A stretch of DNA of 64,000 nt from Bimuria novae-zelandiae CBS 107.79 (lineage: Eukaryota; Ascomycota; Dothideomycetes; Pleosporales; Didymosphaeriaceae). The notes under the pieces were generated by a model that ran no database searches, had not been told where the DNA came from, and saw nothing but the letters and a program-made list of their open reading frames with translations. Every line of letters starts with the position of its first letter. The first letter of the stretch is position 1. This document shows, one piece after another, positions 59,530 to 64,000 of the stretch. The DNA lies in contig ML976711.1 of the NCBI GenBank assembly GCA_010015655.1, positions 62,001 through 126,000 on the forward strand, in the 5' to 3' direction. Made by a program: the position numbers and the translations under genes.

Positions 59530-62500
59530 CTATGTGTCTTCTGAGTGTGGATATCCTTTCTACTTAATTAAGTAGGTTCGTGGCTAATCTGTGTGTCGTA
59601 GTATCTTCTTAACTTCGAATTCGGTTTCCTCCTCTAGTTAGTAATAAAAGGTGGTTTTAACTGGTGTTTTAGAGTCTGCTGGTTCTAATCGGTTTATGTG
59701 GAATACTAGGTGTATTTTGGCGTCTGGTGGTAATTCTAATTGGTAGTTGACCGGTGATACTTGTTTGGAAATGAAAAATAGTCTGATCTTGACATGATCC
59801 AGTTTCTTGTGCTTTTTCTTCTAGGTTTAAAGATTTTTCGTAAGCAGATATGCTTTATCCCCCTTCTTTAGCTGAGGTGCCGTTTTTCTTTTTTAGTTTG
59901 TATAGGAAATGCTTTGCTGTTAAGCTTTCTCGAGGTTCTCTTGGAGTTGTTGATGTATTTCTTTTATTTTTGTAGCCGTGTTGATGGCTTCTTCCGTTCT
60001 AATGGTAGTAGGAAATGTCTAATTAAAGAGATGTGGATGTCTTTCGTGGTTTGCATAGAACGGTGTATATCCAGTTACTGCTAATATCTTGTTGTTATAT
60101 GCTAATTGTGCTATTGGTAATAGGGAAATCCAGTTATTCTTCTGGTTGTTACAGTAGATGCGTAGGTACGTTTCTATTGTTTAATTCGTACGTTCTGTTT
60201 GTCCGTCCGTCTGTGGATGATAGGCTGTTAATAGTTTTCGTTTTGTTCTAATAAGTGCCATGAGTGTTGTCCAGTAGTTCGAAGTGAAGAGTTTGTCTCT
60301 GTTACTGATGATTGTCTTGGGGATACCATGATGTTGTATAAGTCGATCTAGGATAAGGAACGCTAGTTCCGTTGCTGTTATTGCCTTTTTGCACGGTAGT
60401 AATTCCACGTATTTGGTGAATCTGTATACGATTACCAGTATTGCGTCGTAACTTACTCCGTTTGTGGGATCTTTCGACTTTGGCAATCCTGTAACAAAGT
60501 CCATTGCGATGTCTTCCTAAGGTGCTATGGGTATCTAAATAGCTTGCATTTCTCTATACTTAAGATGTGTTGCGTGTTTATTGCGTTAGCATTTTACATA
60601 TTTGCGTATGTAGGTTGCTACTACTTCCTTGATTCCTTTAAAGCTATAGTTCCTTTGAATCAGTTCCACTGTCTTTTTAATTCCAGGGTGTCCGTATACA
60701 GAGTCGTCGTGGTATTATCGTATAACCTCTGTCTGTTGTTCCTTGGGTACTTCTCGTGTAAGTATAAGGAGTTGATTAAGTTCCGCCGTAGGTTCTAAAG
60801 AACTATTAGGTTTTTGTTTTAGTATTGCGGAGTAGGTTTTAACTTTATCTCCTACAAGATCGTGTCGTTAGCTAAGTACGTTTGCTCGTCTATTTTCCTT
60901 GCCGGGTGTATATACAATCTTAAATTTATATTGTCTAAGCGTTTCCAACTATCTTGCCTATCTTAGCGTAAGTTCTTTTATAGTCGTGAAGCGTGTAAGG
61001 TTCTTATAATCTATAAAGATCTCAAGTGTAGAGCAGCTAAGAGCGTAGATTCTCTAGTGCTTTAACGTTTTAACAATTGCGTATAGTTCTTTGTCGTGTA
61101 CGTTATATCGTGCTTCCGTGTCGGTAAACTTGCATGAGTAATATGCAATAGGGTGCCATTTGCCATCTTTTTCTTATTTCGCGCAGGCGCCTATTGCGAG
61201 GTCGCTTGCGTCCGTTTCGATTCGTAGTGGTTTTCCATCCCTGAAGTGGATGAGTACTGGTGGCATAATGCATGCGGTTTTTAAGAGTTAGAACGACATT
61301 CTACACTCTGTAGTCTATACAAATAGTGTGTCTTTTCTTATAAGGTTTGTAAGTGGTATCGTGATCTTTGCGTAATCCTTGATAAATTATCGATTAAATC
61401 CATAGAATCCTAAGAATTCTTAGATGTTTTTCGCTATCTTTAGTATTGGCTAGTTCTTAATGCATTTGATCTTATTAGGTGCAACTTTAATTCCTTCTAT
61501 GCTAATAACGTGTCCTAGGAATTTAAGTCGTGTTACGTGCCACTTGCACTTCTTTAGTTTAATCCTAAGGTGTGCCTTGTCTAGTGCTGTTAACACCGTC
61601 TGTACATGCAGAATATGATCTAAATCGTTTTTGGAGTAAACGAGTATATCGTCTATGTATGTAATAACGAATATGTCTAGGTAGTTATAGAGTACGTGGT
61701 TAACTAGTGCTTGGAAGTTTGCTGGTGCGTTAGTAAGTCTAAAAGGCATAACTATGTATTTAAATAGTCCGTAGCGTGACCTAAATGCTGTCTTCCACTC
61801 GTCACCTTTCTTAATTTGTATAAGGTGGTATCCATCTCGTAAGTCTATTAGTGTAAAGCGTTTGGCTCTTGAGAGTCAGTCTCTTAATTCTAAGATATTT
61901 AGTAGTGGGTATTAATTTTTAATCGTCATGTCGTTGATCTTTTAATAGTTAACACATGGTCGTGGTGTGCCGTCTTTCTTCATGACAAACATGAAAGGGC
62001 TGGCTGCTGGTGACTTCGATGGTCGTATATATCCTTTCGCGAGATTTGTCTTGATGAATTCCTTTTCTTGCTGGAGTTCTTTTCCAGTCTTGCCATATAG
62101 TGGTCCAAAGGGTGGCGTTTTCCCTTCTACTAGGTCTATCGCTAGATCCTAGGGCTGATGTTCTGGAAGGTTTGCTTTTCCCTCTCTCTCGGTGAACATA
62201 TGATTCCATGCTTGATAGCACTCCGGAATTTCATGGTTTGTGCTTTCCTCCATCTTCTTGCGCTCTGTGACCTGGTGGTTCCTACCAGCGTCTGCCAAGG
62301 GTTTCTTCCGTTTTTCGACTGTCCGTCGCGAGACTATAGTGTTAATAGCTCTCTTATCTACTATCATGCTCTGTTAATGCGTAGGCTTTACTTACAATGC
62401 ACAGTTGTAGCGCTTAAAGAATAGCTTTTTTCTCTCTTAATTAATCGTGGGATTATGCTTCCTTAACTAGGGTAGTCTTAAAATCACGTCGTGATTAGCT

Positions 62501-64000
62501 TCCTTAATAATGTCGAGGGTAATCGATTCCTAGTGTCTATAAATCGTGAGGGTAGTTTCGACCTCGTATTTAATCGTTACTTTGCCGGGCATTAGTTGTC
62601 TATTCGCGACATAGATAGCATAGGGTATAGCCTTCTTGCGCTTATAGAGTCCTGCTCTATTAAGTGCTTTTCTTAACACATAGCTTTCCTGTGCTCCTAA
62701 GTCCAGCATGGCTTTCATCCATATTTTTTTAAGCTATACTGGTAGCTTAATTAATGCCTAGCTATTTATGGCATTTAGTTCTCTAAAGGCGTCTTCCCTC
62801 CTGAGCCTAGGTCTAAAAAAGATATCTTTTCTATAGGTGGCTTTACGGGATTAAGGTGTCTTTCCTTCTTCTTCTCCTAAGGCTACTACTAGCCCTTTTC
62901 TAGGAGAGCTTTACCGTCCTCTTCCTTCGTTACCGTTTTAATCCTAAGGGTCGTAGTCCCTTTTAGTATGCGATTAAATCCATGCTTTCCTTTTTGCTCT
63001 TTATGTTCCTTATAATTAGGGTGTAAGCATGTTTGCCATTTGTTAGATGCGTATTTTCTATTAACTAGTAGTAACATTACTTAGTTTAGCGCTTAGTTAA
63101 GGTGTGAAAAGTATCGCTTTTCACGTTTATCCTAGAGGTAAACGTCATAATGGGTGATAGGGTAGTCAAACCACTCCTATTTATATTATTAGTACGTTTA
63201 GGGAAAGTAGCTGTATTCCTTGGCTTAGTAATAAATAGTATATTAGTCTTCTCCATAGAGGGTCTATCGTATGGTCTTATGCGTAGGGTTACAGTGGTCT
63301 AGGTCGTACTGTGGTTCGTAGTTTGGGCTTTCGTTTAGGTATTTCTTCTTGGGGTCTTTGTGGGCGTAGCGGTGATCTGCCATTTCTCTTGCTACTTTAC
63401 TAACCAGATCGGGTTAGTAAGCATGAAAAAATGCTTCTATATAGTCTTGTTATTCTATCGCCGTAAACCCGAAGTCTCCTTCTCGAGGTTAGTATTTTTC
63501 TAAGAAGTCGAAAACATTCGTCGTCTTGCTAGTAACAGGTTTGTTCTAGCTAGGGTAAGGTGTAGGAGATTAAGGCATTAGCTCTATCTCTTTCTTATCT
63601 AAACCTTCGTATGCATCCTCGTAGAGTCGCGAGTCAGGCGAGTCTAATCGCTCTAAGTCCTTATCTAGGATGTCAGATTGTTTAATAGAGGGTATCACCT
63701 GCCATTCTTCGTCAGTTACTTCTGTGTTATTAACGGTAAGTACGTTTAACTGTTTAATGACCTTGTTCTTAGATCTGCAGTTCCTAGCGATGTGGCCTGG
63801 TTTGCTACATGTAAAGCATTTACGCGTCTTAGTCCCCTGTCGTTGGGTTCCATCTAAGATACGTTAGTTAGGCTTTCGGAAGCCTATAGCCTTTCCTGTT
63901 CCCTTTTCTAGGTTGTTAAACTGGATATCTTCTATAGGTTGGGGTCCGTAGTAGTTGCGTTGCTGGCGTCGAGGTGTTTTCGGCGGCGCTTTGTAGACTA
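59530..64000 (-). pseudogene. Chromovirus gag-pol polyprotein remnant (5' end outside window)
   Basis: Minus-strand domains from right to left. A CCHC knuckle CFTCSKPGHIARNC lies at 63777-63818. A retropepsin-like AMLDLGAQESYV lies near 62680-62715. The reverse transcriptase has PFMFVMKKDGTPRPCVNY near 61950-62005, MPFRLTNAPANFQ near 61710-61749 and the catalytic YIDDILVYS near 61635-61665. RNase H shows ETDASDLAIGA near 61200. The integrase has MDFVTGLPKS at 60475-60504 and YHPQTDGQTERTN at 60181-60225. The C-terminal chromodomain has KILRHTD then YLIK*KGYP near 59560-59625. The chromodomain at the integrase C-terminus defines a chromovirus, expected to target heterochromatin. Scattered TAG/TAA codons break the frame. 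Confidence 0.85.

Larger units (their letters stand above)
58389..64000 (-). mobile_element. Ty3/gypsy chromovirus, 3' part, RIP-damaged
   Basis: Order on the minus strand from the right edge: gag zinc knuckle, protease, reverse transcriptase, RNase H, integrase, chromodomain, an antisense ORF and the 3' LTR. The 5' LTR and start of gag are beyond the window. Damage is lighter than in the DNA transposons, with some frames still open for about 100 codons. Confidence 0.88.

Overview
The window reads as a filamentous ascomycete chromosome. The protein families (PTH11-like receptor, Zn2Cys6 regulator, DHA1-type transporter) and the short 45-63 nt introns with CTAAC/CTGAC branch sites suggest Dothideomycetes, probably Pleosporales; the class assignment is inference. 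The window alternates between GC-balanced gene islands and AT-rich blocks of transposons riddled with TAG/TAA codons at Gln and Trp positions. That is the C-to-T pattern expected from repeat-induced point mutation (RIP).

Gene islands. 2.9-3.8 kb: a HAD hydrolase, followed by a ~1 kb non-autonomous hAT element (3888-4883). 7.4-9.0 kb: a PTH11-like rhodopsin-domain membrane protein. 19.7-29.8 kb: a short-chain dehydrogenase, an MFS transporter, a divergent pair of housekeeping genes (IND1-type Fe-S assembly ATPase and BFR2/AATF ribosome-biogenesis factor, starts 166 bp apart) and a 931-residue alpha/beta hydrolase. 46.4-56.2 kb: a PNPOx-like protein with a C-terminal anchor, an interrupted tRNA-Arg(ACG), a Zn2Cys6 transcription factor, and two secreted-protein genes that each carry one in-frame TAG. 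Exon structures were built by hand from splice signals, reading frame and family motifs.

Repeat blocks. 9.8-12.1 kb: piggyBac-like element. 12.2-19.3 kb: cluster of pogo/Fot1-type Tc1-mariner elements with TA target duplications, including two left arms in inverted orientation. 30.0-33.6 kb: a pogo element with 49-bp terminal repeats and a Tc1-type element. 34.0-43.1 kb: an IS630-like element split near its right end by a Tad1-like LINE (14-bp target duplication). 43.1-46.4 kb: a second, 5'-truncated LINE (13-bp duplication). 58.4-64.0 kb: the 3' part of a minus-strand Ty3/gypsy chromovirus, with an antisense cysteine-rich zinc-cluster-like ORF lying between its 3' LTR and pol.

The most unusual points are the antisense zinc-cluster ORF in the chromovirus, the tRNA-Arg gene with a 49-nt palindromic insertion beside its T arm, the opposite-strand cysteine-motif ORF inside the IS630-like element, and the two secreted-protein genes each closed by a single TAG. 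No biosynthetic gene cluster or CRISPR array is visible.
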